64,000 nt of DNA, taken from Ga0077553 sp044358225. GTDB taxonomy: Bacteria > Acidobacteriota > Terriglobia > Bryobacterales > Bryobacteraceae. The stretch covers positions 35,167-99,166 of the forward strand of contig JBIKOG010000002.1 of NCBI GenBank assembly GCA_044358225.1. The letters run 5' to 3'. Below are positions 1-14,693 of the stretch, piece by piece. The stretch's first letter is position 1. Each line of letters opens with the position of its first letter. The position numbers were made by a program, and so were the translations under genes. Under the pieces are notes generated by a model, which saw only the letters and a list, made by a program, of their open reading frames with translations, made no database searches and was not told the origin of the DNA.

Positions 1-1990
<1,990 letters not shown>

Positions 1991-2234
1991 ATAAAATTTA
2001 CTCAACACACATACACGCTACTCAGGCCGGCAACCCTACATATACCCGTGCAGAGTATACGTCTCTCTGGGCTGCCAGTATTAATTTGTGCTTTATTATG
2101 CCCGTCAGTATTCAATTGTCAAAGATCTTGGTTCCTCGCTTCGAAAAGCTCAGAAGTAAACTCCGTATCTCTACGACGCTTGCTTCTGTTCTCTACGAAT
2201 GCTCTTTTGGAGCTCAATCGGAGTGTTTCGATTG

Positions 2235-2311
<77 letters not shown>

Positions 2312-2344
2312 TTTGTATCGATGCTGCCTGCTGTTTGCTTATGC

Positions 2345-2420
2345 TGGTGGAGCTGATCGGGATCGAACCGACGACCTCCTGAATGCAAATCAGGCGCTCT
2401 CCCAGCTGAGCTACAGCCCC
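2345..2420 (-). tRNA. tRNA-Ala (TGC)
   Basis: Cloverleaf on the minus strand with acceptor GGGGCTG/CAGCTCC (one G-T pair), discriminator A and encoded CCA (2345-2347). The anticodon is TGC within a CCTGA/TCAGG stem. It is the first spacer tRNA after 16S, so the operon order is 16S-Ala-Ile-23S, the reverse of the familiar Ile-Ala order. Confidence 0.97.
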
Positions 2421-2443
2421 CGAACTCTTGTGATATTGCTTAT

Positions 2444-2478
2444 CAGTTGAGTGAATGGGGTTGCCATCCACTCAACTG
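2444..2478 (-). other. hairpin in 16S-tRNA-Ala spacer
   Basis: The perfect 10-bp inverted repeat CAGTTGAGTG/CACTCAACTG, extended past one mismatch by ATGG/CCAT, closes a short GC-rich loop. It sits between the 16S 3' end and tRNA-Ala, where RNase III or tRNA 5' processing would cut the precursor. A shorter stem (ACGAG/CTCGT) follows at about 2487-2503. The structure is seen directly; a processing role is inferred from position. Confidence 0.5.
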
Positions 2479-2675
2479 ACCAGCTCACGAGAGTTAACTC
2501 GTCGAGGCCAATTGGATGTTTCTGCCGATCGCGCAAAGGCGACCTGACGTAACCACTAGAATAATCGAGTAAATAAGGAAGCGACGATGTGGAATAGAAC
2601 GGCTGTCATTTACTAAGTACATCCACCTTTGGCGAATGACTTGTCTTCAATGACTCTATCCACGTCCTCGTTTAG

Positions 2676-4173
<1,498 letters not shown>

Positions 4174-4607
4174 ATCCTTTGTTTTGTGACTTCCCCTATC
4201 TCTTCCTGCTCACCCGAAGGCAAACTCTCCAATTTAGGCTGGTCGTTTCGTCGCTCGATAAACTCAAATTATCTGACGTGGTTACTCGAAACATCCAATC
4301 AGTTGTCAAAGAACTGAGCTAGATTCACAGCGAACCAGATTCCTCTGATAGACCGCGGTCTAACCGGCCTCGAAAGGCGTTTTAGTAACCAGCCGTAACC
4401 GGCTACCAAAATTCGTACAATTTGTCAGAGAGTTTTGTTTTGCGTAGCCTTCTCTTTACTTCCGAAGGTCGCCTTCCCGCTTTCGCGGTGACAGCCAGGT
4501 TCTCTTATTTCCCTGTCCGTCTGTTGCCTTGACTTGCTGCTCGGGCCGTTTTAGGTGGCTCGAATCAGCCTCTCGTCAGTTGTTGTTTGCGCCGCAGCGC
4601 CGTTCAA
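4174..4607 (-). other. rRNA operon leader
   Basis: About 430 bases between the rRNA promoter and the 16S 5' end with no credible gene. It holds the boxA-like element at 4303-4314 and several short complementary segments that could form the 16S processing stem. No second strong promoter was recognised. The length is typical for a bacterial rRNA leader. Confidence 0.6.
4303..4314 (-). promoter_or_regulatory. boxA antitermination element
   Basis: The minus strand reads GTTCTTTGACAA, close to the boxA consensus TGCTCTTTAACA bound by NusB/S10. It lies about 130 bases upstream of 16S inside the leader, the usual place for rRNA antitermination. The match is seen in the sequence; function is inferred from family knowledge. 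Confidence 0.65.
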
Positions 4608-4614
4608 CCCTTTC

Positions 4615-4642
4615 AGAATAGCATGGGCAAAAGTTTTGTCAA
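4615..4642 (-). promoter_or_regulatory. rRNA operon promoter (sigma-70 type)
   Basis: On the minus strand a perfect -35 TTGACA (4637-4642) and -10 TATTCT (4615-4620) are separated by 16 bp, predicting a start near 4607. It is the best sigma-70 match in the window and sits about 430 bases before 16S. The -35 lies only about 25 bases beyond the stop codon of the same-strand MFS gene, and no terminator is visible between them. Confidence 0.8.
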
Positions 4643-4667
4643 AGGGTTTGTGAAGATTTCTGCTGTG

Positions 4668-5849
4668 TCATTTCAATTCCACGCGTTTTATGACGGGTAT
4701 CACCAATAGAATCAACGAGAAAGCGAGAACATGAAAAATTCCGGCCATTGCGAAAACAGGCCCATATCCGTAGCCATGGTCCAGAACGAACCCCACAACG
4801 AGCCCAAAAACGACCCCACCCATGGCGCCACCGAAGCCAACCAAGCCCGCAACAGAGCCTACGGCGCGCCCGGTCACCAGATCCGTGGGCAAAGCCATGA
4901 CAAGAGTGGACCAGGACTGTTGCCCGAAGAACGCCACGCTGAAGATGGCTATGGCGAGGTCTACCGGAGCGCTATCGACCAGGAAAATGATGGGCATAAC
5001 AGCTGCGCTTGCCCCCAGGGCGATTTTCCGCGCTTTATTGACGCTACAGCCTTGTCGTAACAGCCAGCTGGAGAACCACCCGCCCGCCAAACTCCCTATC
5101 CCGGAAGCGGCATAGGGGATCCAGGCGTAGTACCCGACACGTTTTGTATCGAAACCACGAACGTCATACAGGTATTTAGGGAGCCAGAAGAGATAGAAGT
5201 ACCAGGCGGCATCACTTAGGAACTTCGCCACGATCAGCGCCCATATCTCTTTACAGCGCAGTAACGGCAACCAGGCGACGGGTGGCTCACTTTCCTGTTG
5301 CGGCGCCTCCTTTACAGCCATTAACCAGTAGGCAGCCCAGAGTAGGCCGACGCCCCCGGCGATGACGAATACCCAGCGCCAGCCTCCCATCGTGATAATT
5401 GCGGCAATGGCGGGAGGCGCGATGACGGCGCCAACGGCGGTGCCGGCGTTGATGACACCCATTGCGGTAGCCCGATCACGCGCGGAGAACCACTCGCCAA
5501 CGGCCTTCGTTGCGGCCGGGAATCCCCCGCCCTCCCCCATGCCGAGAAGGAACCGGCTGGCCATCAGGAATCCAAAACCGTTCGCTAAGCCGTGCCCCGC
5601 ACAGGCAAGGGACCACCACACCATGACGGCGGCGAACCCTTTCCTGGTCCCGATCACATCGATCAGCTTGCCACCTCCGGCGTACATGAGGGCATAGGCG
5701 ACCAGGAACGCCGCCTGGAGTTGGGAGAACTGCGAGTTGCTGATGGGGATATCGCGCTGGATGGCGGCGATGGCGACGGGCAGCGTCTGGCGATCGAAGT
5801 AACTGATCGCGATGGCTGCGGCGATGAGTAGCGTGATCTTCCAGGGCAC
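4668..5849 (-). CDS. MFS transporter, ACS/hexuronate-type
   Basis: Major facilitator of about 393 residues in the inner membrane, likely a proton-coupled importer of an organic anion or sugar acid. Near the N-terminus is the SYFDRQTLPVA motif typical of the anion:cation symporter family (ExuT/GudP-like), then LLGMGEGGGFPAA in the helix-4/5 region and about 12 hydrophobic segments. I chose the GTG at 5849, 11 bases after the stop of the GH39 gene and preceded by AGGCGG; a longer frame upstream would run through the GH39 gene and is rejected. It is the third gene of the TonB receptor-GH39-MFS unit, which suggests it imports the sugar or uronate released by the glycosidase. Substrate is inferred from context. 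Confidence 0.85.
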   Translation of the reverse strand: MPWKITLLIAAAIAISYFDRQTLPVAIAAIQRDIPISNSQFSQLQAAFLVAYALMYAGGGKLIDVIGTRKGFAAVMVWWSLACAGHGLANGFGFLMASRFLLGMGEGGGFPAATKAVGEWFSARDRATAMGVINAGTAVGAVIAPPAIAAIITMGGWRWVFVIAGGVGLLWAAYWLMAVKEAPQQESEPPVAWLPLLRCKEIWALIVAKFLSDAAWYFYLFWLPKYLYDVRGFDTKRVGYYAWIPYAASGIGSLAGGWFSSWLLRQGCSVNKARKIALGASAAVMPIIFLVDSAPVDLAIAIFSVAFFGQQSWSTLVMALPTDLVTGRAVGSVAGLVGFGGAMGGVVFGLVVGFVLDHGYGYGPVFAMAGIFHVLAFSLILLVIPVIKRVELK

Positions 5850-5859
5850 CAGGGTCCGC

Positions 5860-7524
5860 CTACCAGCTGACTTGTACGAGAGACACGGCTTGGCGCGGCA
5901 GGGGGAAGGTGAGTTCGACGGCACCTGCCTTGACGGGCACCCAGGCCGGGGAGCCGAGGGACTGCAACTGCCCGGCAGCTTCCAACTGCGCATACTGCGC
6001 CGGTGTAGGCGACTGGGGCGAGCCCATGGCGAGCCAAACCGTATAGGAGTTGCTGTGGTCCCGATCAATCCGGTAGTGGCGGACGAGGGCGCGGGTGGCG
6101 TTGGCGGCGATGCCGGCGACCTTTAAGGCAACAGGCGCGGGGGTGCCGGTGAGATCGTCGTCATGATAGTTCCACGCCATGACGGAGATTACCTTGTCGC
6201 CTCGGGTGGCAACGGCGTTGATGTCCGGCTGGTCCTTTACACCGCTCTTCACGATTTCGTCCAGGGTGAGCGCGCCGCTGCTCTTGACGGCAAGCTGCTG
6301 GCCATCCATCAAGCCGAACATGCGGAACACGTTCAGCACCGGCTTATCGATTCCGTTCGTGGCGAGGTCGCGAAAACCATCGAAGTATGGCTGGTCCTCG
6401 AACTCAAAGGCCCAGGTCACGGCACCCTCGAAATTCACTCCATGGCGTAGGGCAAGTTGGTTCTTTCTGGCGAAGGTGGCAGCGGTGTAGCTGGAATACA
6501 TGGTGCCGTTGCGGTAGGCATTCTGCGGATTGAAGCGCACGGAACAGGCCGCGCACCCTTCCGGGTCCGACTCGCCGATGATGATGGGGAGTTTTTTGAG
6601 CGTTGGGTAGGACGCCACGATCTCGAAGCCTTTCGATACATCGTTCATCTGCTTGTCGCTCCCCATGCGGACATGCCCGTCGACAACGGTCGGGCGGCCT
6701 TTGGCGTGGAAGCTGATGTAGTCGAGCGGAGAGCCGGTTTTCCCGGTGGCGAAATTGCGGCCCTTGACCACGTGGTCCAAGAAGGCGCGGAGGAAGGCGG
6801 CGGCCTTCTCATTGCCGGGCCCGGTGGTGGTGGGGCCACCGATGCGGATGCCGGGCAAGGCGCGCTTCACGGCGTCGGCAGAGTGGTCGTACAACTTGAA
6901 GTACTCTTCGGGCGTGGACTGCCAGTAGCCGATGTCGGGCTCATTCCACACTTCCCAATACCAGCTCTCCACCTCGGCTTTTCCGTAGCGGGCGACGGAG
7001 TGCTTCACCCATTGGTAAACCAATTCCGACCACTTGGCGTAATCCTTCGCCGGCTGCGCCCAGCCGGTATAGATGTTCTGGTATTTCTGCGCGGGGTCCC
7101 AGTGGTGGCGATAGGGTTCGGGCTTGACGGAGAGCGCCTGCGGCATGAAGCCGATTTCGACGAGCGGCTTCATTTTGCGCTCGACGAGGGTGTCGAAGAT
7201 GCGGTCGACGATGGTCCAATTGTAGACGGGCTTGCCGTTGGCGTCCTCGGTATAGGCGTTGGTGGAGCCCCATTTCAACGCCGCGGTTCCGTCGCCGGTG
7301 GTGAGCAGATTGTGAACGCGCACGTGGACTGTATGAGGACTGAGGGCGGCGATCTCCGACAGCAGCTTCTTGCCGTCCTTCATATAGGTGTAGTTCGGCT
7401 CATCGTAGCCGAAGAAGCGCCAGACGGGCCGCCACTGGCCTTCGGCGGCCGGCCCCACCTGAATCTGAACGGGGGTCTGGGCGAAGGCGACGGCGGCGAA
7501 CAGGAGTCCAAGAGTGAGTCGCAT
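5860..7524 (-). CDS. secreted GH39-like beta-xylosidase
   Basis: Predicted glycoside hydrolase of 554 residues with a short signal peptide (cleavage after about residue 15, FAQ). The TIM-barrel core resembles GH39 xylan 1,4-beta-xylosidases: the acid/base is expected at Glu195 in the WNEP motif and the nucleophile at Glu318 in IIIGES. The signature SPEEYF-KLYD-like stretch and GGP strand also fit. It would act in the periplasm or outside, releasing sugars from hemicellulose oligomers. It lies 4 bases after the TonB receptor and 11 bases before the MFS gene, so the three are almost certainly co-transcribed. Family assignment is strong; the exact substrate (xylose, uronate or other) is not provable here. 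Confidence 0.85.
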   Translation of the reverse strand: MRLTLGLLFAAVAFAQTPVQIQVGPAAEGQWRPVWRFFGYDEPNYTYMKDGKKLLSEIAALSPHTVHVRVHNLLTTGDGTAALKWGSTNAYTEDANGKPVYNWTIVDRIFDTLVERKMKPLVEIGFMPQALSVKPEPYRHHWDPAQKYQNIYTGWAQPAKDYAKWSELVYQWVKHSVARYGKAEVESWYWEVWNEPDIGYWQSTPEEYFKLYDHSADAVKRALPGIRIGGPTTTGPGNEKAAAFLRAFLDHVVKGRNFATGKTGSPLDYISFHAKGRPTVVDGHVRMGSDKQMNDVSKGFEIVASYPTLKKLPIIIGESDPEGCAACSVRFNPQNAYRNGTMYSSYTAATFARKNQLALRHGVNFEGAVTWAFEFEDQPYFDGFRDLATNGIDKPVLNVFRMFGLMDGQQLAVKSSGALTLDEIVKSGVKDQPDINAVATRGDKVISVMAWNYHDDDLTGTPAPVALKVAGIAANATRALVRHYRIDRDHSNSYTVWLAMGSPQSPTPAQYAQLEAAGQLQSLGSPAWVPVKAGAVELTFPLPRQAVSLVQVSW

Positions 7525-7528
7525 GTGA

Positions 7529-10500
7529 TTAGAAAGTGTATTTCAGGGCTACCTGCATTTGGCGGGGAGCGGTGGCGGTGGCGGTGATACGGCCGACGAC
7601 GGCGGTATCGAGCGCGGAGTTCGGCGCGGCGAAACTGGGCGTGTTGGGCAGGTTGAAAGCTTCCCAGCGGAACTGCAACCGGCCGGTTTCCCCGATTTGG
7701 AAGTTCTTGAAGAGAGAGAAGTCGACGGTGCGGAGGATGTCGGCCGGGAGAATACGGAGGCCGGAGTTACCGTAGTTGAAATTGGGCGCTGCGACGAAGG
7801 CGGTGGGGTCGAACCAGCGGGCGAGAGTGGGTTCGCTGGCGGTGCCGTTGGCAATGCGGTTGGGCCGCTGGCCGCCGACGCCGGTGTTGGCGACGTCGCG
7901 CGCCATCGTAACCGTGTAGGGCACACCGCTGCGGAAGAGGAAGATGCCTTGCATCTGCCAGCCGCCGATGAGGGCTTCGGTGACGCGGTTGGCATTCGAG
8001 GCGAACGTATGGCCTTTGCCGAAGGGGAGCGCGTAGCCGAAGCTGTGGGAGAAGCTGTGCGGGACGTGATATTCCGATGGCCCTTTTTCAAAACGATAAC
8101 GGCCGCCGGCGGCGGGTGTATTCGTCACCCAGAGACTCTTGGAAAACGTGTATGAGGTAAGGAACCAGAGCCCCCCGGAGAGGCGTTTTTCGAACTTTGC
8201 CTGCAGGGCGTGATACGTCGTGGACACGTCGGCGGAGATATAACCGAAGCCGGAGAAGCGCGGGTAGGGCCGGCGCGCCTGCACGCCGCCGGGGCCGGGC
8301 TCGGGGATATTGAACGGGTTGTTCCCCTGAATGCGCGACCCTTTATTGCCGACGTACTCAATGTCGAACATCATGGTCTTGGCGATTTGCTGCTGAACGC
8401 CGAAGTTCCAGTGCTGGTCGTAACCCATGCCCATGCCGGTATATGTGGGCGTGAGGCCGACCACGGTATCGGGGGAGCCGAGCGGGGCGCCGAGGTAGAA
8501 GTCCGACAGCGTTCGCCGCGGGACGATGCCGCGATCGTTGACGTTGCTATCGGCCAGCAGGAAGGGCGGCATGAAGAGATTCACGCGGCCATCGGTGTAC
8601 TCGCCTTCATAGAAGATGCCGTATCCGCCGCGAATGACGGTAGAGTCGCTCATCGGCCGCCAGGCAAAACCGAAGCGCGGCGCGAACTGTTTTTTGTCGG
8701 TATAGGTGATCGAATACGGCAGACCGGCTTCGGAGGAGGTTTGGATGAGGTTCTTCAGATAGCCGTAGGCGACGGGCGCGGCCGGCTGGGCGGCGAGGTC
8801 GAGTTCCTTCGTCCTGCTGGCGACGATGATGGGCCGGGCCAGCGTGCCGTCGAAGGTGCCAGTTTGGCCGCGGTAGGCGGATGTCCAGGGCGTGTATTCG
8901 TAGCGCAGGCCGATGTTCAGCGTGAGGCGGTTGGAGACCTTGACGTCGTCCTGCAGATAGATATGCCAGGCGTTGTAGGAGCCGCCGAAGGTATCGGAGG
9001 CGACAGCGCGGGCGGCGTTGGCAGGGAGGCCGAGCACCCAGTCGGCAAACGAATCGCCGGTGCGGGCGGCGCTGGCCGGGTTTTCGGTGTTCTGGCCGTT
9101 GAAGGTCCAGGTGCCGGCGTAGCTTTTGCTGTCGGTGCCGAGCCATTGGTAGGTACGGAACTTGACGCCCGTTTTGATGACGTGTTTGCCTTTGATCCAG
9201 GTGAGGTTGTCGACGAATTCGCGGGTGTAGCGGTCCTGCGTTTTGGGGCGTTGATCGAAGGCGGAGCCGGTGAGACTGGCGTAGCCGGCCCAGGCGAAGT
9301 CGGGGAAAGATCCGATGTCGAAGGAACGTTTGGTTTCATCGAGACCGCGGATGCCGGCTTCCTTGTTGAAGTCACGGCCCTTCAGGAAGGGCTGGAGCTG
9401 AATATCCCCGTAGAGGGTGTTGAAGCGGAGTTCGTTGATGAGGTTCGACTTCAAATTGGAGTTGATGGAAACGGTATAGTTCTGTCCCTTGGTGCCGGAG
9501 GCGGCCATACCGAGGGCGGGCGAGCCGCCGGGCTCGCTGAGGCGGTTGTTATTGAGGCTGTAGCGGAAGGAGACTTTGTGGTTGTCGGTGATGGTGTGGT
9601 CAATGCGGGTGGTGATCTGGTCGAGATCGACGGCTGTGGAAGGCGAAAAGGTGAAAGTGCCACCGGGATTGGCGGCGAGGGTCAGGTACGGGTTGAAGAA
9701 GGCCGCGGAGGAGGAGGCCCGGTTGGAGGGAATCCGGTTGCCGGGGAAGGGAGTGCGGGTGCCGCCGGCGGTGGTGGCGGGATCGTACAAGGTGTTGCTG
9801 ATTGCACTGAAGTCGCCGCCGAGCATGGCGGCAGTGGGGCTGATGCGGTTGTTGACGTTGCCCTGGCGTTCACGGGTGCCTTCGTAGTTGAAGAAGAAGA
9901 ATGTCCGGTTCTTGCCGTTCAGAATTTTGGGGATGATGACGGGCGCGCCGACGGAGGCACCGAATTGGTTGCGTTTCAGCAGGTCGCGGCGGACGCCGAA
10001 GAAGGTGCGGGCGTCGAGCTTTTCGTTGCGCAGGAATTCGAAGAGGGTGCCGTGGAGTTGATTGGTGCCGGACTTGGTAGTGGCGTTGAAGAAGCTGCCG
10101 GAGCGGCTGTGCTCGGCGGAATAGGCGTTCTGCTGGACGCTGAACTCTTGCAGAGCGTCGATAGAAGTTTGGATCCAGCTGCCGCCCTGGTGCTGCTCAC
10201 TGGTGTCGGCGCCGTCGAGGTAATAGGACACTTGGCGGCCGCGGACGCCGGAAATGGTCGTGCCGTTGAAGAATTCGGGGCGGATGCGGGTGACGTTACC
10301 GGTACCGGGCAGCGAGACGACGCCGGGGGTGAGGCGGGCCAGATCGTTGAAACCGCGGCCGTTCAACGGCAAGTCGACGATTTGCGCGTTCGTCATGACG
10401 TGGCCCAGATTTCCGGATTCGGAGTTTAACAGCGGCACTTCCGAGCGGACTTCGAGGACGGTGGATGTTTCGCCAATGGTGAGGTCGACATCCAGATGCA

Positions 10501-10795
10501 GATCCTTGCCGACCTGCATTTCGACGCCGGGGCGGGAGGTCGTGCGGAAGCCCGGGGCCGTCACCGTCACGGTATAAACGCCGGGGTTCAGTGCAGGGAC
10601 GACGTAGGCGCCCTGTGCATCGGTCGTCATCCTGGTGGCGACGTTGGTGGCCTGGCTGGTGACGGTGACCGAAGCGTTCGGCACCGCGCCTCGATTCGGG
10701 TCAAAGACCGTCCCGGCGAGCCGGCCTGTCTGGACCTGCCCGAAGGCAGCGCAGGCGGAAAGCAACAGGGCAAACGCGCGAAGACAAGGGCGCAT
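7529..10795 (-). CDS. TonB-dependent receptor, Oar-like with CarboxypepD-reg domain
   Basis: Outer-membrane receptor of 1,088 residues. A signal peptide ends near FGQ (residue 20); residues about 24-105 form a carboxypeptidase regulatory-like beta-sandwich (GTVFDPNRGAVPNASVTV); a plug with the LPLNGRGFNDLARLTPGV motif follows; the rest is a beta-barrel ending in aromatic Phe (ALKYTF), the signal for outer-membrane assembly. This architecture is heavily expanded in Acidobacteriota. The start has the good ribosome site AGAGGAG. It leads the GH39-MFS operon and lies divergent to a FadR-family regulator with a matching operator over the proposed -10. It probably transports the oligosaccharide handled by that operon. 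Confidence 0.92.
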   Translation of the reverse strand: MRPCLRAFALLLSACAAFGQVQTGRLAGTVFDPNRGAVPNASVTVTSQATNVATRMTTDAQGAYVVPALNPGVYTVTVTAPGFRTTSRPGVEMQVGKDLHLDVDLTIGETSTVLEVRSEVPLLNSESGNLGHVMTNAQIVDLPLNGRGFNDLARLTPGVVSLPGTGNVTRIRPEFFNGTTISGVRGRQVSYYLDGADTSEQHQGGSWIQTSIDALQEFSVQQNAYSAEHSRSGSFFNATTKSGTNQLHGTLFEFLRNEKLDARTFFGVRRDLLKRNQFGASVGAPVIIPKILNGKNRTFFFFNYEGTRERQGNVNNRISPTAAMLGGDFSAISNTLYDPATTAGGTRTPFPGNRIPSNRASSSAAFFNPYLTLAANPGGTFTFSPSTAVDLDQITTRIDHTITDNHKVSFRYSLNNNRLSEPGGSPALGMAASGTKGQNYTVSINSNLKSNLINELRFNTLYGDIQLQPFLKGRDFNKEAGIRGLDETKRSFDIGSFPDFAWAGYASLTGSAFDQRPKTQDRYTREFVDNLTWIKGKHVIKTGVKFRTYQWLGTDSKSYAGTWTFNGQNTENPASAARTGDSFADWVLGLPANAARAVASDTFGGSYNAWHIYLQDDVKVSNRLTLNIGLRYEYTPWTSAYRGQTGTFDGTLARPIIVASRTKELDLAAQPAAPVAYGYLKNLIQTSSEAGLPYSITYTDKKQFAPRFGFAWRPMSDSTVIRGGYGIFYEGEYTDGRVNLFMPPFLLADSNVNDRGIVPRRTLSDFYLGAPLGSPDTVVGLTPTYTGMGMGYDQHWNFGVQQQIAKTMMFDIEYVGNKGSRIQGNNPFNIPEPGPGGVQARRPYPRFSGFGYISADVSTTYHALQAKFEKRLSGGLWFLTSYTFSKSLWVTNTPAAGGRYRFEKGPSEYHVPHSFSHSFGYALPFGKGHTFASNANRVTEALIGGWQMQGIFLFRSGVPYTVTMARDVANTGVGGQRPNRIANGTASEPTLARWFDPTAFVAAPNFNYGNSGLRILPADILRTVDFSLFKNFQIGETGRLQFRWEAFNLPNTPSFAAPNSALDTAVVGRITATATAPRQMQVALKYTF

Positions 10796-10837
10796 AGACG
10801 ACTCCTCTAACGGGGCAGGAACTGAAACCTGAGGGGA

Positions 10838-10866
10838 ATGGTACTACCACTGATTTCCGATTGCAA
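10838..10866 (-). promoter_or_regulatory. candidate promoter of TonB-GH39-MFS operon
   Basis: The minus strand shows -35 TTGCAA (10861-10866), a 17-bp spacer and -10 TACCAT (10838-10843). The -10 overlaps the left half of the FadR-type operator, so a bound repressor would block polymerase. The match is moderate (4/6 at each hexamer), and the argument rests mainly on spacing and overlap. Confidence 0.45.
10839..10849. promoter_or_regulatory. FadR/GntR-type operator
   Basis: TGGTACTACCA is an 11-bp palindrome that fits the TNGTNNNACNA consensus of FadR-subfamily (FCD-domain) GntR regulators such as PdhR, UxuR and LldR. It is the only such site noticed in the short intergenic region between the divergent TonB receptor gene and the GntR gene, which makes autoregulation plus control of the transport operon likely. 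Confidence 0.6.
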
Positions 10867-10904
10867 GACGATATCGAGAATAGAAGCAGCAAATACACAT
10901 CTGC

Positions 10905-11681
10905 GTGCTAGCATTGGTCGTGCCGATTGCGAAACGCCGAAAAGAAGACGTCACCGTCAAGCTGATCGCCGTCTTCAAACAACTGATTGCCGAGGGAACG
11001 TTGGAACCGGGCGGCCGGCTGCCGGCGGAGCGGGAGCTGGCTGAGAGTTTTGGGGTCAGCCGTTCGTCTTTGCGCCAAGCGCTGAAGGTGCTGGAGATCA
11101 TGGGCGTTATCTCCCAGCGGGTGGGCGACGGAACGTATCTAAACAAAGGCGCCGATGCGATTCTTCGCGAGCCGATGGAGTTCCTCATTCTGCTGGACGG
11201 CATCTCCGCACACGAACTGATGGAAGCGCGTTTATTGGTCGAACCAGAACTGGCGGCACGCGCGGCCCTGCGGGCCTCCGAAGAAGACATCGCCGAGATC
11301 CATAAGGAGCTCCGTGCGATGGAAGCGGCAAAGGACGACCACGCCAAGTTCGTCGCCCACGACCTGCTTTTCCATCAAGCCGTTTTTCATGCCGCCGGCA
11401 ACCGGGTGACCAGCCTGATGTTCTCTGTCGTCCACAAATCGCTCGATAAACTGATCACCATGACGTCCCAGGTTGTGGAACCGGAGCATACGTTGACGCT
11501 CCATCGCCGCATCTATCAGGCCATCCGAAAGCGGGACCAGGACGAATCCCGTCGCCGCATGACCGAACATCTGGTCGACGCCCGCGACCTGCTGACCCGC
11601 GCCGCCGAAAAACAAAGTCACTTTCAAATGGCGGCCCGCATCCAAACATTGAAGAAGAAAGAACCACGCCCCTCCCGCTAA
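10905..11681 (+). CDS. FadR-subfamily GntR transcriptional regulator
   Basis: DNA-binding regulator of about 258 residues. An N-terminal winged helix (residues about 12-80) carries GGRLPAERELAESFGVSRSSLRQAL, shown here only as motif pieces PAERELA and SRSSLRQAL. A C-terminal all-helical FCD ligand domain (about 95-240) follows, with a metal-binding pattern (DLLFH, LHRRI, TEHL). Start is uncertain: GTG at 10905 or 10920, neither with a clear ribosome site. It is divergent to the TonB-GH39-MFS operon with a consensus operator between, so it probably represses that operon until a sugar acid or related ligand binds. The role is inferred; the family is clear. Confidence 0.88.
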   Translation: MLALVVPIAKRRKEDVTVKLIAVFKQLIAEGTLEPGGRLPAERELAESFGVSRSSLRQALKVLEIMGVISQRVGDGTYLNKGADAILREPMEFLILLDGISAHELMEARLLVEPELAARAALRASEEDIAEIHKELRAMEAAKDDHAKFVAHDLLFHQAVFHAAGNRVTSLMFSVVHKSLDKLITMTSQVVEPEHTLTLHRRIYQAIRKRDQDESRRRMTEHLVDARDLLTRAAEKQSHFQMAARIQTLKKKEPRPSR

Positions 11682-11691
11682 ACTGGAGAGG

Positions 11692-11937
11692 ATGCCCACA
11701 GAGCCAGCCACAGAGCAAACCGGTCCACCGCAGACCGGATGGCGTGCCGTTGTTCGCATTGTTTCGGGCATCGGACTGCTGCTCGTTGGCATCGTCGGGC
11801 TCATCCTCCCCGTCATGCCAGGCTGGGTCTTCATCATCCCCGGCCTGATGATCCTCGCCGACTACTACCCGCCCATCAAGCGCCTTGTCGACTGGGCCAA
11901 GACCAAGGTCGACGACGTTCGCACCAAAAAAAGCTAA
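11692..11937 (+). CDS. small PGPGW-type membrane protein
   Basis: Predicted inner-membrane protein of 81 residues with two closely spaced hydrophobic helices (about 20-40 and 45-62) linked by LPVMPGWVFIIPGL. This matches the 'putative transmembrane protein PGPGW' family, whose function is unknown. A short charged tail (KTKVDDVRTKKS) ends the protein. It starts 10 bases after the GntR gene and stops two bases before the uvrA start, so it is probably co-transcribed with uvrA. Confidence 0.75.
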   Translation: MPTEPATEQTGPPQTGWRAVVRIVSGIGLLLVGIVGLILPVMPGWVFIIPGLMILADYYPPIKRLVDWAKTKVDDVRTKKS

Positions 11938-11939
11938 CC

Positions 11940-14693
<2,754 letters not shown>

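Noticed and set aside
8210..10429. 739-codon frame opposite the TonB receptor
   Set aside because: High-GC antisense shadow: Gly/Ala/Glu/Val-rich with no domain, fully inside a convincing receptor gene.
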